A DNA stretch of 64,000 nucleotides, from positions 133,319,891 through 133,383,890 of the forward strand of contig CM043947.1 of the NCBI GenBank assembly GCA_014529385.2, written 5' to 3'. Positions 33,512 through 44,733 of the stretch are shown piece by piece. The notes beneath the pieces are model-generated. The model did not search any database and was not told the DNA's origin. It was given only the letters and a program-made list of their open reading frames with translations. This DNA comes from Adiantum capillus-veneris (taxonomy: Eukaryota; Streptophyta; Polypodiopsida; Polypodiales; Pteridaceae). Both the position numbers and the translations under genes were made by a program. Numbering within the stretch: position 1 is the first letter of the stretch; every line of letters begins with the position of its first letter.

Positions 33512-34714
33512 ATGGATGAAAATCCTGAGACACGTGGGATGCACTTTGATCTTGCAGTCATGCAAATGTTTCAAGCATTTGCCATGTATATATAGCAACA
33601 ACAAGCAACGGAAAGAAGCCAAATTTCAACCACCAAATCACTGCAGTCCATTGTGAAGAGAATTTACCAATTTGATGGCAAGGACATCAAAAAGTATCTA
33701 CAAGATTATATGAAGAAAATGGAGTTGAACCAAGTGTGTGAGGAATACATGGTCCAAAGTTTTGAGCTAGTTCGTGTCCCAGAAATCAGAGACCGTATTA
33801 GGGCAATCCAAAATGCTCATGGAAGAAATTGGCAGGAATTCAAGCTTGCCCTAAAAGAGGACTACTTTATGGAGGACTCCAAGAGTGTGACCAAAAGAAC
33901 TTTCTAAAGAAGAGAATTCTGCTATACAGAGCTTCTTAGAGAGTTTGAGCACCGATATGCGCAACTATCACAAACTGAAGGTGCTTCCTTGGATAGGGAG
34001 ACGATAGAGCTTTTCCTACAAGAAGCGGGCAAAGAAATCAAAGAATGGTTAGAGATTCTCTTGGAAGACAAAGATAGAGAGCAAGGTTTGAAGACAAGTT
34101 GGAATGATGTACAAGATGCAGTCTCCGTATTGGCAAAAAAGATAGCACAAAAGAGACAAGATGGTGGTGAACAACGATGCTCCAGTTTTTGCTATTTCTG
34201 AGAAGCAACCAAAACTTGCTACTATAGCTTCTAAGGATGATGGATCTATTCTTGAAGAACTTGTGAAGGGCATATGTGAGCTGAAATTAAAGCTAGCAAG
34301 GCTTGAAGAAAAGGGACAAACATCTGGAGAGTTGTCAAGTCAAAGACCTCAAAATAGAGAAGGGTTTATAAATAGGTGCATATGGTGTGACAACCGAGAC
34401 CATCCAAGAAGGGACTGTGAATGCTTCAAAGATGCCTTGGATAAAGATTTTGTCTTCTTAAAGAGGGAAAGATACATCTTAGTAAGACAGGGAAGCCCTT
34501 GGCGACCAACTTTGGCAAAGGAGGGATGAAAAAGCTAGTTGAGGACATGGCAACTAGTCATGCTATCTTGATGGTTAAAGCAACAGTATTTGGCTTAAAG
34601 GTTGGTCAAGTCATTCTCAAAGGATCAAAATTTATGGAAGATGTAAGTGAGGATCGTGAATATGTTTGGCCATCTGCTATGGAGTTAGCTATAAAGGGAA
34701 AGTTGACCAAATAA
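33512..34714 (+). pseudogene. gag: gag pseudogene of element 6
   Basis: Begins at ATG 33512 (MDENPETRGMHFDLAV), 70 bp after the LTR; TAG at 33593-33595 interrupts it. The core IYQFDGKDIKKYLQDYMKKM...RNWQEFKLALKEDYFMED is a recognisable retrotransposon gag pattern. TAA 33905-33907 and a frameshift near 34160 follow. The frame 34161-34529 holds the zinc knuckle CIWCDNRDHPRRDC (CX2CX4HX4C). Further frameshifts lead into 34499-34714 (LVEDMATSHAIL...). Rich in Lys, Glu and Arg. No function remains likely. Confidence 0.75.
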
Positions 34715-35022
34715 ATCTTGCATGAAGCTAGAGATTGTATCTGTCTTGAGACTAGGTGGAATGAACCTATAGATGCCTTGTCAGTGCATGCCTACATTGT
34801 GAAGTGTCGCACCAACAAGGCACTTGTTGAAGAAAAATGAAAGAGAGAAAATGGGGTTGAAGGCCCCTCAAAGAGGGCTACTAGAGGTGGAGGAAGAAAG
34901 GATCTAGGTCCCTCTCAAGATCCCATGGCAAGGGAACCTCCATCACAAGGAATACCAATGAGAGATGCTGCAACAAAGGAGAAGCAAGATAAAGAAAGAG
35001 CAAGGGAAAAATCCCATCATAC

Positions 35023-35490
35023 ATGCTACAATCATGCATTGAAGCTGCCAGAGATTTAAAGAAAGGTTTAGAGGAATGGATCTTAAATAGCAAGGTGGAG
35101 ATAACGTTGGGAGAAGTCCTTGGCATTGCAAAGAGAGAAGCTGCCATAGATTTAAAGAAAGTTTTAGAGGAATGGATCTTAAATAGAAAGGTGGAGATAA
35201 CATTGGGAGAAGTCCTTGGCATTGCAAAGAGAGAGTTCCACGAGAAAATCATTGATATCATAAGAAGCAAGCGACAAGATTTAACGGAGTCTATGCAATC
35301 AAAAGGTGAAGAGAGTGCTTCAAAGATACATGTGATACAAGTACAACAAAGGGATGAAGATGAGAATGTTGTCAGCTGTACTACTAGTCTTCAGGCGTCA
35401 AAAATAGACATGTTAAATTTGAAGATGAATATAAGGAGGAAGCCACTCATAAGAGCCATTGGACAAGGACTACAACAGAAACCTTGGTGA
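35023..35490 (+). pseudogene. gag-protease linker with 96-bp in-frame duplication
   Basis: A 155-codon frame containing two tandem 32-residue units (35041-35136 and 35137-35232) that begin EAARDLKKGLEEW and EAAIDLKKVLEEW and end LGIAKR. The region then reads KIIDIIRSKRQDL and a polar tail, just upstream of the protease. Nucleotide identity of the units is high (a handful of mismatches), so the duplication is younger than much of the element. Confidence 0.7.
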
Positions 35491-35914
35491 AAGTGGGAGA
35501 TCTCAAGGAGCCTTATGTGGCCTTGATAGACCATGGTTCAAAATCAGCATCATGTCCAAGTCTCTATATGAAGAGAGAGTGACCAATTGATACCGACCAT
35601 GGGTGGATGATTAGGGCTGCAAACAACTCATCTAGGGATCTCTATGGTGCTTGTCCAATGTTAATGTAACCATAGGGGATGTGAAAGGTGAGAAAAATTT
35701 CTTTGTTCAAGAGTTGTCAAGCTATCCTCTAATCCTTGGACAATCATACATCATCGCAGCGCAAATGGAGACAAAAGTATTGGATGATGGATCTACGTAT
35801 GCCAGGATCAAAAGAAAAGATGGGCAACGAGCGGTTCAATTCTTGATAGTTTGCAAAAGAAATCGTGGCAGCTTAAGGGACCATTCTCTACTAAAACAAA
35901 GCAAGGAGTTTTGA
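35490..35914 (+). pseudogene. aspartic protease relic of element 6
   Basis: Reads PYVALIDHGSKSA, with DHG where DSG/DTG would be, and then, after stops and frameshifts, GDVKGEKNFFVQELSSYP and LILGQSYI (35651-35914), the second half of a retroviral-type protease with its ILG flap motif. A stop at 35912-35914 ends the recognisable coding part. The next piece of this element (RT) is found only at 53.2 kb. Confidence 0.7.
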
Positions 35915-36923
35915 GATCAAAGGGAGAGGAGGGGTTTTGAGCGATAATTATTGCGGGAGTGCACTGGTACAATGTCAGGGGATATGTGTTCAAAGCGGGA
36001 ACCGGGAAGGCATGGGGCCTCTGGCTGTGAGAGGTGTGGAAGAGAGAGAACAATAGACAGTAAAAGCTCTGGTAATCACCGTAATCATCAATTAATCGAG
36101 TAAAGCTTTGATTACAATCTAATCATTAGCCAAGGTGGGATGTTAGCAGCACCAACACTTGGATTACATGGTAAATAGGAGTTTAAGCTCCCTTTACAGG
36201 ATTAATTGGGCTGTTAACAGCTCCAAAATTGACCTACTTCAACTACCTTTAGGATTCTGCAACCTTCATTTAAGTTCACTATGTCAATCATCATGCTTCA
36301 ATTTTTCTCAAATGTTCTACAACTTCCTGCTCTATTTGCTTTGCACTGCCTTAATTGCCGTTCAAAAGCTTCAACTTCTCCTCTAATCGACTTGCTATGA
36401 TTTCCTTCAAGCTCTATATGCCCTTGGTGATTTCTCTTTTTGAGCTCAAGAGAGTTTTCTCTCCCTTGCTTTATGCTTCACCGACTTCAAGCCTTCCTCC
36501 CTTGTTTCCCTAATGCCCTCATGCCAATCTTCCTTACTGAGAGCCCTGCTTTGAGATCCACTCTTGCTTCTTGCAACTCAAAAACCCTTATGCCTCCTCT
36601 TGATTATGGCCAAGAGAGGAAGAGATTGTCTTTCTTGGTCCAAGAACAAAGAGCGGCTCCCTTGTCTCTTCTTCTTCTTCCCTAAGTCGTTTCCTTGCTC
36701 CTCTCCTTATCCCTTGCTTAGTCAAGGAAAAGAGAAAGGATAGTCAAGCGGGATAAAGAGAGAGAGAAGGAGGTGCCCTCGTGCTCAACCCCTCTTCTCT
36801 TCTTCTACTTCAAATACCTGCCGCCTCGTTATACCCTATTTTTGCTTTATCTTCCTTGCCACTCCTCTTTTTTTAATTGCCCCCTTCCCCTTAACCAACG
36901 ACGACGTCGTCTTTGCTAGGCGG
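35915..36923. other. unassigned DNA, pyrimidine-rich toward the right
   Basis: A purine tract (about 35918-35938) is followed by mixed sequence and then CT-rich DNA to 36900. I see no domain or LTR partner. It ends at the insertion site of the Tat element (GCGG at 36920-36923). It belongs to whatever DNA lay between the protease and RT parts of element 6 before the Tat insertion. Confidence 0.5.
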
Positions 36924-38067
36924 TGTCAGGAGTTTTTTGGAGCAAGGGATTGCGCATATGTACATATACATGCATGGTGCATCAAATAAAGAATTGCCCA
37001 TTTTTCAGAGCCAGGTGGTTACGTGGGGCTCACATGTGTACAAGTAGGACAGGGTGTACATAGTGCATCCATTTTCACTATTACCAATACCACTATGTTT
37101 TTTCTACAATAAGGAGGAGTTGGTAGCGCGTAAAACTTCTCGAGGAAGCTATCCGCGGGCCGACGACATGAGGTAGCAGGTGCGTCAGATGGCATCTAGT
37201 GGCGTCAGGAGGGCGAACGAGGTCAATATTTGCACGCGGATGAGGACGGACACAACGTGGGTGTTTTCTTGTGAGATTTATGCAGAAAGTCCATCATTAG
37301 GACCACTTTTTGGGGCCACTTCACGTGGTTGCGAGACTCTTTATTGAAAAGAAACGAGTGCCAGGTGTGCGGATGATGCAAAAAGGTGACAACTATGCAC
37401 TGCGAGGTCAGTTTTTGGCCTGTTCCGGGTCCGTTTGAGGTCATCTAAAAGGCCAAGGGTGCCCAAGTAATAAAGCTAAGTGTGGGAACTGAAAAAAATG
37501 AGAGAAGACCATAAAAAACGTGGAGAAGAGAGGAGGAACAGCCGCAGGTGTGTTTTTGGGGTTTTTGGAGCCTGTTTTGGCCGTAAATTGCTCATCCGAT
37601 GTCGGATTTGAGCACTTTGACATTGTAAACTGGGGTTTTGGGCCGTTCCGGAAGCAATGGTGCTGTCCATTTTGCCAAATTTCTCACTCTTTTTCTGCTG
37701 TTTTTGTTGTGTAAGTTTCTCCTATGAGCGAAGCTTCCGCTCTAGTTTTTTATTGTATCTGGTATCTTTTACCCATATTGTGTGAGCTATTTGCCCCATT
37801 GGTGTTGGCCCAAGCTCATTTGTATCTAAACATCAGAAATTCTCCTTTTTTGAGCTGAATGTTTTGGGTGTGTGTGTGTGTGTGTGTGTGTCTGTGTGGA
37901 GTGGGCAAGTGGATAGTCTCTCTCCTCTCACTCCAGAGGTGTGTTCGCTGTCTCAGCCAGGTGTGTTGTGTAAGCCGAGTGGTGCCCCATAGTGTGTGTG
38001 TGTATCTTCCCAAGAGTGTGTGTCGAGTCGTTATAGAGACACTGTGTGTGTTTTCATCCCGCTCACA
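36924..38067 (+). repeat. 5' LTR of element 7
   Basis: 1144 bp, TGTCAGGAG...CCGCTCACA, followed by TTCTTTTGGCACCCCCATTG, the probable primer-binding region. It contains a TG microsatellite at about 37868-37892. The first 136 bp differ from the 3' LTR at about 4 positions. Confidence 0.94.
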
Positions 38068-38432
38068 TTCTTTTGGCACCCCCATTGAGGATCTTCTTCG
38101 AGTACCTTCTGCTTCGAGCTTCAAGCTTCGAGATTCGGGGCTACAGGTTACAGGGACAGGTACAGGTACAGGTGATTCACACAGGTAAAGGTAGCTGGAG
38201 TACAGTGATATACTAGTAGTGATGTCACTTGCAGTTGTTGCGGGTATGCATCACTTGGTGCCTATTTGAGCGCATTGTCTGTTGGATTGTACATTACTTG
38301 TGGAAACTGCCATTGTACGCATTTGTGAAGCCATACTTGGTTGTATTTGGTAGTCCCAACTATTTCTGAGACTTGGTCTGGAAGATAGTCATTTCTGAGA
38401 CTTGACTATACGCGATTTGCATTAGCCTTCGT

Positions 38433-38518
38433 GTGAGGGTTGATAGAGTGAGGTTTTTATTGAGCTGGGGGATTCTCAAATGTGGAGATCCTTTCGGTGA
38501 TACAGGTAGGTGGAGCAC
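38433..38518 (+). other. Tat leader module shared with the copia leader
   Basis: Leader sequence GTGAGGTTTTTATTGAGCTG...GATACAGGT (core 38448-38507) matches 40214-40272 in the nested copia at about 57 of 60 positions, and also occurs in the sister Tat element (about 27269-27327, minus). The leader role is unknown; packaging or translation signals lie in this part of retroelement RNAs. Confidence 0.85.
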
Positions 38519-38785
38519 CCTTTTTGTGACCTCGTCATAGGCTATGTACTAGTGATTCCTACTTGATGCTCGCATTCTATTGTTGACAGTTTATGCATAC
38601 ATATACAGTCTATATTTTGGGTTCCTACTGCTCTATTTCTAGAGAAACTCTGCCAAAATTTTCCCAAGTTATGATGGCTGGTTTTTTGGTCTTTTGAGCC
38701 ATTTATGTTGTTATGCTGCTGAAATTTTGGCAAAATCAGAGGTTAAGTCAGGTGTGCCTTTTTGGGAGCTTCATGGTTGGCTTTA

Positions 38786-39004
38786 ATGGATGATCAAAAT
38801 GGCCCTCAATTCACTCCATTTCATTTAACTCAAAGAATCCAGATAAATGTTCATGTGTCCAGGAAGATTTTTTTCCAGCAGCGCATAGTCTTTATGTTCG
38901 GGCCAAGAAGATTACGAGAGATCTTGGAATGTCCTTTGCCTGTTGTAATTCCGATGATCAACTATGAAAACTCATTTGATGTGAATGTGTTTGTCCTTAT
39001 CTAA
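38786..39004 (+). CDS. 72-aa leader ORF of Tat element (second copy)
   Basis: Same frame as 26772-26990 on the other copy: ATG 38786, MDDQNGPQFTPFHLTQ..., stop at 39002-39004. It lies ~720 bp after the LTR and ~100 bp before gag. It is open in both copies while gag-pol is not. No known domain. Confidence 0.45.
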   Translation: MDDQNGPQFTPFHLTQRIQINVHVSRKIFFQQRIVFMFGPRRLREILECPLPVVIPMINYENSFDVNVFVLI

Positions 39005-39106
39005 AGTTGAGCTCCATTGAAGTTTCTGGGGATTGGGTAGTCAAAAGTTTTGGGTTCTTGCACGTGTGTTCAAAGGGGTTCTCAAAGCATTGAAACTTGG
39101 GTAGCC

Positions 39107-39374
39107 ATGGCTTTCTCTTATCCGGATGAAGATGTGGAAGAATTTTTGGAAAAGATGGAGGTTGCTTGCATTAGCAACCAGATTCATGACCCTGCGCAAA
39201 TGTTACGCCTTCTCCAAATTTGTTTGAAGAGTGATGCACGAGTTTGGTCTAAAGCATTTGAAGAGGAGTTGCGTGTGGCTGATCCACCTGTAAGGTTGAG
39301 TTGGGACAATCTACGACATGGGTTGGAAGTGGAGTTTGTGAAGATAGAAGATCCTAACAAAGTGTGGCAAGAAG
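39107..39374 (+). pseudogene. gag: gag N-terminal part of element 7, cut by copia
   Basis: From ATG 39107 (MAFSYPDEDVEEFLEKM) to KVWQEV, where the copia begins. A 7-residue segment present in the sister (LEFHGRS) is missing after MAFSY. The rest of gag resumes at 44930; across the insert the frame reads VWQEV|QALVQKEG, matching the sister's VWQEVQGLVQKEG. Confidence 0.9.
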
Positions 39375-39566
39375 TGTTGGGGTATAAAGCCAAATGTGGT
39401 CGCCCAGGTAAGTGGGCGGGCCGCCAAGTATGTACACATATTCTTTTGTAAAAACCTAATAAGAACACACTATGCTCTACACATTACAGTAGAGCGAGTT
39501 CACCATATCGTCATGCTCTTCTTCTCGCACTCTCTCTCGCGTCGCACTTCCGCTCGTACTCTTTCA
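39375..39566 (+). repeat. 5' LTR of copia element 8
   Basis: TGTTGGGGTATAAA...CTCTTTCA. GGTATAAAG near its start may be a TATA box. About 9 substitutions and one indel separate it from the 3' LTR by eye. Confidence 0.96.
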
Positions 39567-39568
39567 AC

Positions 39569-39580
39569 TGGTATCAGAGC
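39569..39580 (+). other. primer-binding site (iMet type) of copia element 8
   Basis: TGGTATCAGAGC, 2 bp after the 5' LTR. Confidence 0.95.
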
Positions 39581-40664
39581 TCAGATCAAGGCTCGGGGCA
39601 GCACTGCAGGAAGCTAGAGTCACCAATTCAGATTGGAGTGAAATTTGACAGGCAAAGACACGGCCCCAAATCTTGTGGGTAAGCCCATAGGGCTTGGTGT
39701 GCTCAAAATTTCATTATGAGGTCATCTCGGCCACCGTTCGGCTTCGACAAAGGTCTGCGCAGGCCATTTTCGACTACGTGGTCTCGACGGGTGCAGATCC
39801 GACTCTGCAAATTTGGGGTTTTCGGCCTACGACTACAGGTGCTAAGGATATAGACACTCCCAGAGTGCTGGTTTGTGGTTGTCTACACATCGAAAGACGG
39901 CTCAAAGTTCTTGGAGGCGTGTCACATACGACACGAGCGCAACTACACACAGACTGTAGGCGACATCCACTGGTTCATCAGGTAGCTTGTGTTTGCTGCT
40001 TGATATTCCAGATTTCATCCTGACATTGTAGGTACTTCCACATGGGATGTATTGTCAGAGATGATGTATGTCTACTGAGGGTTTGCTGGCTGTGAGTCAC
40101 GTAGCAAACAACCGCCGTAGCGGTTACAACATACAGTGGGAAATTTGTGGATGTATGACTTTGTGGGAAGTTTATGTACTGTCAGATTTACTGCAGCCTT
40201 TGTTGAGGGTCGAGTGAGGTTTTATTGAGCTGGGGGATTCTCGAATGTTGAGATCCTTTCGGTGATACAGGTCTTGGAGCGATCCCTCGAGCACCCTTAG
40301 ATAGGCAGCTAGGATGTATTGGTTGTGAGTTAGACAGTTGGGATTGCATCTTTGCTTTACTACCATTGAGGCATTGTCACAGTCTATGCTTATAGGACAG
40401 TGACAGGACAGTGAGAGACAGTACAGGTGCAGGACAGGTTTACCCGCAGCTTACAGTGTCAGAGAGACAGTGTTTTTTGAGTTGTTTTTGGTCAGTTTTT
40501 TGAGTACACCAGAGCCATTTTACAAAGGAGACTCTGCCAAAATTTATGCAGAATCTGAAGCTTTCTTGGTTCATTTGACAGGTTGATATTGGTTCAGAGG
40601 TCAGTTTACAGGGGAAACTCTGTCGAATTTTTCCCAGGAAAGTAAACCACTGTGAAGCGTAGCT
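39581..40664 (+). other. long untranslated leader of copia element 8
   Basis: No conserved ORF. It holds the module shared with Tat leaders (40202-40279), a run of GACAG/ACAGG-rich sequence (about 40390-40445) like the ACAGGTACAGG of the Tat leader, and two variants of GAAACTCTGCCAAAATTTT (about 40550 and 40612), also seen in the Tat leader near 38643. Confidence 0.75.
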
Positions 40665-40906
40665 ATGGTTGGATCATAGGACACTGCTCTTTACAATATC
40701 AAGAAGCTGGATGGAACCAATTTCCCATTGTGGAAGAAGCAGATTTGGCACGTGTTGGTACAAAAGAAGCAGATAAAACCTATAAAGCTCAAGGGGATAA
40801 AACCAGAAGATATGGACGAAGATGAATGGAGAAAAATGGATGAATTGGCACTTTCTACCATTATGCTGACTTTGGCAAAAGCGTTTACTTCAATGTAGCA
40901 GACGAG
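40665..40906 (+). pseudogene. gag: gag start of copia element 8 with stop and frameshift
   Basis: ATG 40665 gives MVGS, then TAG at 40677, then the conserved copia gag opening YNIKKLDGTNFPLWKKQI. Near 40876 the frame shifts to that of the main ORF, where NVADEMSAYQAWLKL continues. The two lesions separate the gag N-terminus from the rest. Confidence 0.85.
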
Positions 40907-43900
40907 ATGTCGGCTTATCAAGCATGGTTAAAGCTGAGTGATCTTTATGAGAAGCAGAGTGCAGCTTCACAGGTATACTGGCTTAAGAAGCTTGTTGACT
41001 TGAAGATGAAAGAAGGGACACCTATGTCCAATCATCTGAATGAATTCAACACAATCTACAGTCATTTGTCAGCTCAAGGTGTCAAGTTTGATGAACCTAT
41101 TAGAGCTATGTTCCTGTTGATCACATTGCCGGAAAGTTGGGACACTTTTCGCACAGCTTTGAGTAATTCTGCACCTCCAGATGGTTTGAACATAGCAGGT
41201 GTAGAAGGAAGTCTGCTTACTGAAGAAACCAATAGAAAGACAATGGACAAAGGCAAAGGAACAGCCTTAGTTGTCAGGGGAAGGACCAAAGAAAAGTACA
41301 AAGGTGGAAAGAGGAATCAGTCTCGTAGCAAGTCCCGGAGTGCTAAAGGCAACAGTGACATAGAATGCTACCATTGTGGCAAGAAGGGTCACATGAAAAG
41401 AGACTGCAGAGAATGGAAAGCAGAAAAAGGCAAAGAGAAAGCTGAAGACCATGGTGAGAAGAACAAGTCCTCAGTGAAGATTCAAGAAATAAATGTGACA
41501 AACACTGTTGTAGAGGATGACAGTCTAGTGTCAAGAGACATCTACTTCTTGAAGAATACAATGGACTCAGCTCTTCTTACAGCATCTGATGGAAATGCAC
41601 TGAGTGACTGGATTATAGACTCAGAGGCATCACTTCATGTGTCTCCAAACAAGGAGTGGTTTACCTCTTATGTGACCACTAAAGATCATGTTCGGCTAGG
41701 CAATGGGCAGACATGTGAGATCTTAGGTGTTGGAGATGTTCAATTGAAGTTTCAGAATGGCTCTTCTTTCACGCTGAAGAATGTGAGACATGTTTCCGCA
41801 ATTACAAAGAGCTTGATCAGCACAGGTTTACTTGATGATGCTGGCTACGCCACCACTTTTGGACAAAACATGTGGAAGATATCCAAGGGTTCTATGACAG
41901 TAGCACATAGAGTAAAGTCTGGAGGACTTTACATGATTTATGTATCAAATGTATCTAAAAATGTAATCAATGTAACCGAGCAGCCAAACGTTTCTTTGTG
42001 GCATAGCCGGTTAGGACATATGTCCAAGAAGGGAATGGAAATCTTGTCTCGTTCTGGTTATTTTCCTGGCTTTTCATTTAATGATTTTGAATTCTGTGAA
42101 CATTGTCTGTATGGTAAGCAAACACAACAGCCACATAAGCATAGAAGCAGTAGAAGAGATACACAGTTGGCACTTGTTCATAGTGATTTGTGTGGACCTA
42201 TGCCTAACCTATCTCTAGGGGGAGCTTCTTACTTTATGACATTTATACATGATTACTCGAGGAAAGTATGGGTTTACTTTCTCAAGCACAAGGATGAAGC
42301 GTTTAGTGTTTTCAAAACGTTTGTGACACTTGTGGAGAATCAGAGTGGCAAGAAGCTACAATGCTTACGCACTGACAATGGTGGAGAGGATGTTTCAAAG
42401 GCCTTTCAAGACTTTTGTGAGTCAAAAGGTATAAAACGTGAAGTTACTGCTCCTTACAATCCTCCTCAAAATGGTGTTGCTGAGAGGATGAATAGGACCA
42501 TCCAAGAGAAGGTTAGAAGTATGTTTTCTAATGCACAGCTGCCAAATGGGTTCTGGGCTGAAGCTGTATCAACAGCTGTTCATCTTGTAAATAGATCTCT
42601 TAGCAAGGTTTTGCAGAAGGATTCAGTTCCAGAGATGGTATGGTCAGGCAAGGTGCCCTCATACAAGCATCTCAGAGTCTTTGGCTGTGAGGCATATACT
42701 CACGTTGCAAAGGAATTTAGGAACAAACTTGAGCCAAAGAGTAGAAAGTGCATCTTTCTAGGCTATGGTAATTCTGGTGAGATGGGGTACAGACTTTGGG
42801 ATCCCGAATCCAGAAAGGTTATCCGCAGCAATGATGCTCACTTTAATGAAGCCAAATATCATTCTAAACCAGAGAAAGTTGAGGAGATTAGAAGAGTTGT
42901 CTTCCAAGAAGATGGACCTACACGTGCAAGACAAAATGTTAGGGCTCAAGAGGAGCAAGGACAGGATAGATTGGAACCACAAGTTGTGGTTGAGCCTTAT
43001 CCACCTATTGTGTGTAGATCTGGACGTGTCACGCGACCTCCTGATAGGTTTGTTCCATCTATGAACTATGTCATGTTGACTGATTGCAATGAGCCTTCAT
43101 GTTACAAGGAAGCAGTGCAAATGAAGGACTCCGGGAATTGGCAATTGGCCATGCAGTCAGAGATGACAGCTCTGCATAAAAACAAGACATGGAAGCTAGT
43201 TAAATTACCACAGGGCAAAAAGGCTCTATCTTGTAAATGGGTTTACAGGTATAAGATCACCGCTCATGATAGTCAGCCAAAGTACAAAGCAAGGCTTGTT
43301 GCCAAGGGCTTTAAGCAAGAACAAGGCATTGACTTTGATGAAGTCTTCTCTCCGGTGGTCAAGATAACTACATTGAGATGCTTTCTTGCATTGGTTGCCA
43401 TATTAGATTTGGTGTTGCACCAAATGGATGTCAAGACAGCGTTCTTGCATGGTGATTTAGATGTGAAAATTTACATGCAGCAGCCAGAAGGGTTTGTTGA
43501 GAAAGGCAAGGAAGATTGGGTATGCCAGTTGTTAAAGAGTCTTTATGGCTTAAAACAATCACCGAGGGCATGGTACCATAAATTCCACAAGTTTATGCTT
43601 TCTCAAGGCTACAAACGTAGTGAGTTCGATCACTATCTATATACAAAGAAGGCTAAGGATGGTAGTTGGTTGATCCTTATTTTGTATGTGGATGACATGT
43701 TGATTGCTGGAAAGCACTTGGAAGAAATTTCAGCTTTGAAGTCAAAGATGGAAAAATTGTTTGACATGAAAGACATGGGTGAGGCAAGTCATATACTTGG
43801 TATGCGCATTGAGAGAGACAGATCAAAGAAGTTGATTTGGTTATCTCAAACAGAGTATATTGACAAGGTTTTGCAACGTTTCAATATGGAGAAGGGAAAG

Positions 43901-44644
43901 GCATTGAGTGTTCCATTGCCACCATATGTGAAACTTAGCAAACAAGATTGTCCTGTGTCTGAGGAAGAACAAGCTGAAATGGATAAGATTCCATATGCGT
44001 CTGCAGTGGGTAGTTTGATGTATGCAATGATTGCTACTCGCCCAGACATTGCATTTGCAGTGGGAGTAGTAAGTCGATACATGTCAAACCCAGGCAAGAA
44101 ACATTGGGAGGCAGTGAAAGGAATATTGAGATACCTGAAAGCTACAAAGAGTATGCGCATATGCTATGGGAGTCAGGAGCTAAGTGTAAAGGGTTTTACA
44201 GACTCAGATTATGCAGGTGACTTAGACAACCGAAGGTCTACGTCAGGGTATGTCTTTACATTGGCTGGTGGAGCAGTATCATGGCGTTCTAGATTACAAG
44301 ATTGTGTTACTCAGTCTACTATAGAGGCTGAATATGTTGCAGCATCAGAGGCATTCAAAGAATCAATTTGTCTTAATCGACTAGTAACATATTTGGGAAT
44401 CAAAGAAGAGATGCATGTGTTATATTGTGATAGTCAAAGTGCTATACAATTGGCTCACAATCCAGTTTATCACTCAAAGACAAAGCATGTGGATGTGAAG
44501 TATCATTTCATCAGGGAAATGCTCGAGGATAAGCAACTTCAGCTTGTCAAAGTTCACACCACAGAAAATCCTGCTGATCTACTTACAAAAGGACTTCCCT
44601 CAGAGAGCTTTGTGCATTTTCGCAAGCAGTTAGGTGTAGGGTAG
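40907..44644 (+). CDS. gag-pol: copia gag-pol polyprotein, 1245-codon open frame
   Basis: Gag (UBN2-type) to about residue 150; zinc knuckle CYHCGKKGHMKRDC at 41366-41407. Protease DSEAS (Asp at 41618), where Gly of the DSG triad is replaced by Glu, probably inactivating. GAG-pre-integrase with LWHSRLGHMS and CEHCLYGKQ. Integrase core HSDLCGP, RTDNGGE, NGVAERMNR supplies the D, D and E. RT has KWVYRYK, ARLVAKGF and intact YVDD (43685-43696). RNase H has TDSDYAGD, IEAEYVA and YCDSQSA and ends QLGVG. It would make the particle, copy RNA and integrate cDNA. The listed start is the first codon after a frameshift, not the natural start. No stop in 3.7 kb suggests relative youth. Confidence 0.95.
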   Translation: MSAYQAWLKLSDLYEKQSAASQVYWLKKLVDLKMKEGTPMSNHLNEFNTIYSHLSAQGVKFDEPIRAMFLLITLPESWDTFRTALSNSAPPDGLNIAGVEGSLLTEETNRKTMDKGKGTALVVRGRTKEKYKGGKRNQSRSKSRSAKGNSDIECYHCGKKGHMKRDCREWKAEKGKEKAEDHGEKNKSSVKIQEINVTNTVVEDDSLVSRDIYFLKNTMDSALLTASDGNALSDWIIDSEASLHVSPNKEWFTSYVTTKDHVRLGNGQTCEILGVGDVQLKFQNGSSFTLKNVRHVSAITKSLISTGLLDDAGYATTFGQNMWKISKGSMTVAHRVKSGGLYMIYVSNVSKNVINVTEQPNVSLWHSRLGHMSKKGMEILSRSGYFPGFSFNDFEFCEHCLYGKQTQQPHKHRSSRRDTQLALVHSDLCGPMPNLSLGGASYFMTFIHDYSRKVWVYFLKHKDEAFSVFKTFVTLVENQSGKKLQCLRTDNGGEDVSKAFQDFCESKGIKREVTAPYNPPQNGVAERMNRTIQEKVRSMFSNAQLPNGFWAEAVSTAVHLVNRSLSKVLQKDSVPEMVWSGKVPSYKHLRVFGCEAYTHVAKEFRNKLEPKSRKCIFLGYGNSGEMGYRLWDPESRKVIRSNDAHFNEAKYHSKPEKVEEIRRVVFQEDGPTRARQNVRAQEEQGQDRLEPQVVVEPYPPIVCRSGRVTRPPDRFVPSMNYVMLTDCNEPSCYKEAVQMKDSGNWQLAMQSEMTALHKNKTWKLVKLPQGKKALSCKWVYRYKITAHDSQPKYKARLVAKGFKQEQGIDFDEVFSPVVKITTLRCFLALVAILDLVLHQMDVKTAFLHGDLDVKIYMQQPEGFVEKGKEDWVCQLLKSLYGLKQSPRAWYHKFHKFMLSQGYKRSEFDHYLYTKKAKDGSWLILILYVDDMLIAGKHLEEISALKSKMEKLFDMKDMGEASHILGMRIERDRSKKLIWLSQTEYIDKVLQRFNMEKGKALSVPLPPYVKLSKQDCPVSEEEQAEMDKIPYASAVGSLMYAMIATRPDIAFAVGVVSRYMSNPGKKHWEAVKGILRYLKATKSMRICYGSQELSVKGFTDSDYAGDLDNRRSTSGYVFTLAGGAVSWRSRLQDCVTQSTIEAEYVAASEAFKESICLNRLVTYLGIKEEMHVLYCDSQSAIQLAHNPVYHSKTKHVDVKYHFIREMLEDKQLQLVKVHTTENPADLLTKGLPSESFVHFRKQLGVG

Positions 44645-44718
44645 TACATCACTTCTCTACATCTCTTGTATAGTAGCTTGTATAGTAGCTTCTCTCACAC
44701 TTAAAGTACCACATTGGA

Positions 44719-44733
44719 CTTTAAGTGGGAGGT
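44719..44733 (+). other. polypurine tract of copia element 8
   Basis: TTTAAGTGGGAGGT directly before the 3' LTR start TGTTGGGG. Confidence 0.75.

Noticed and set aside
35918-35938. Purine tract as a polypurine tract with an LTR starting after it
   Set aside because: No LTR partner found to the right, and no TG start with matching inverted end.
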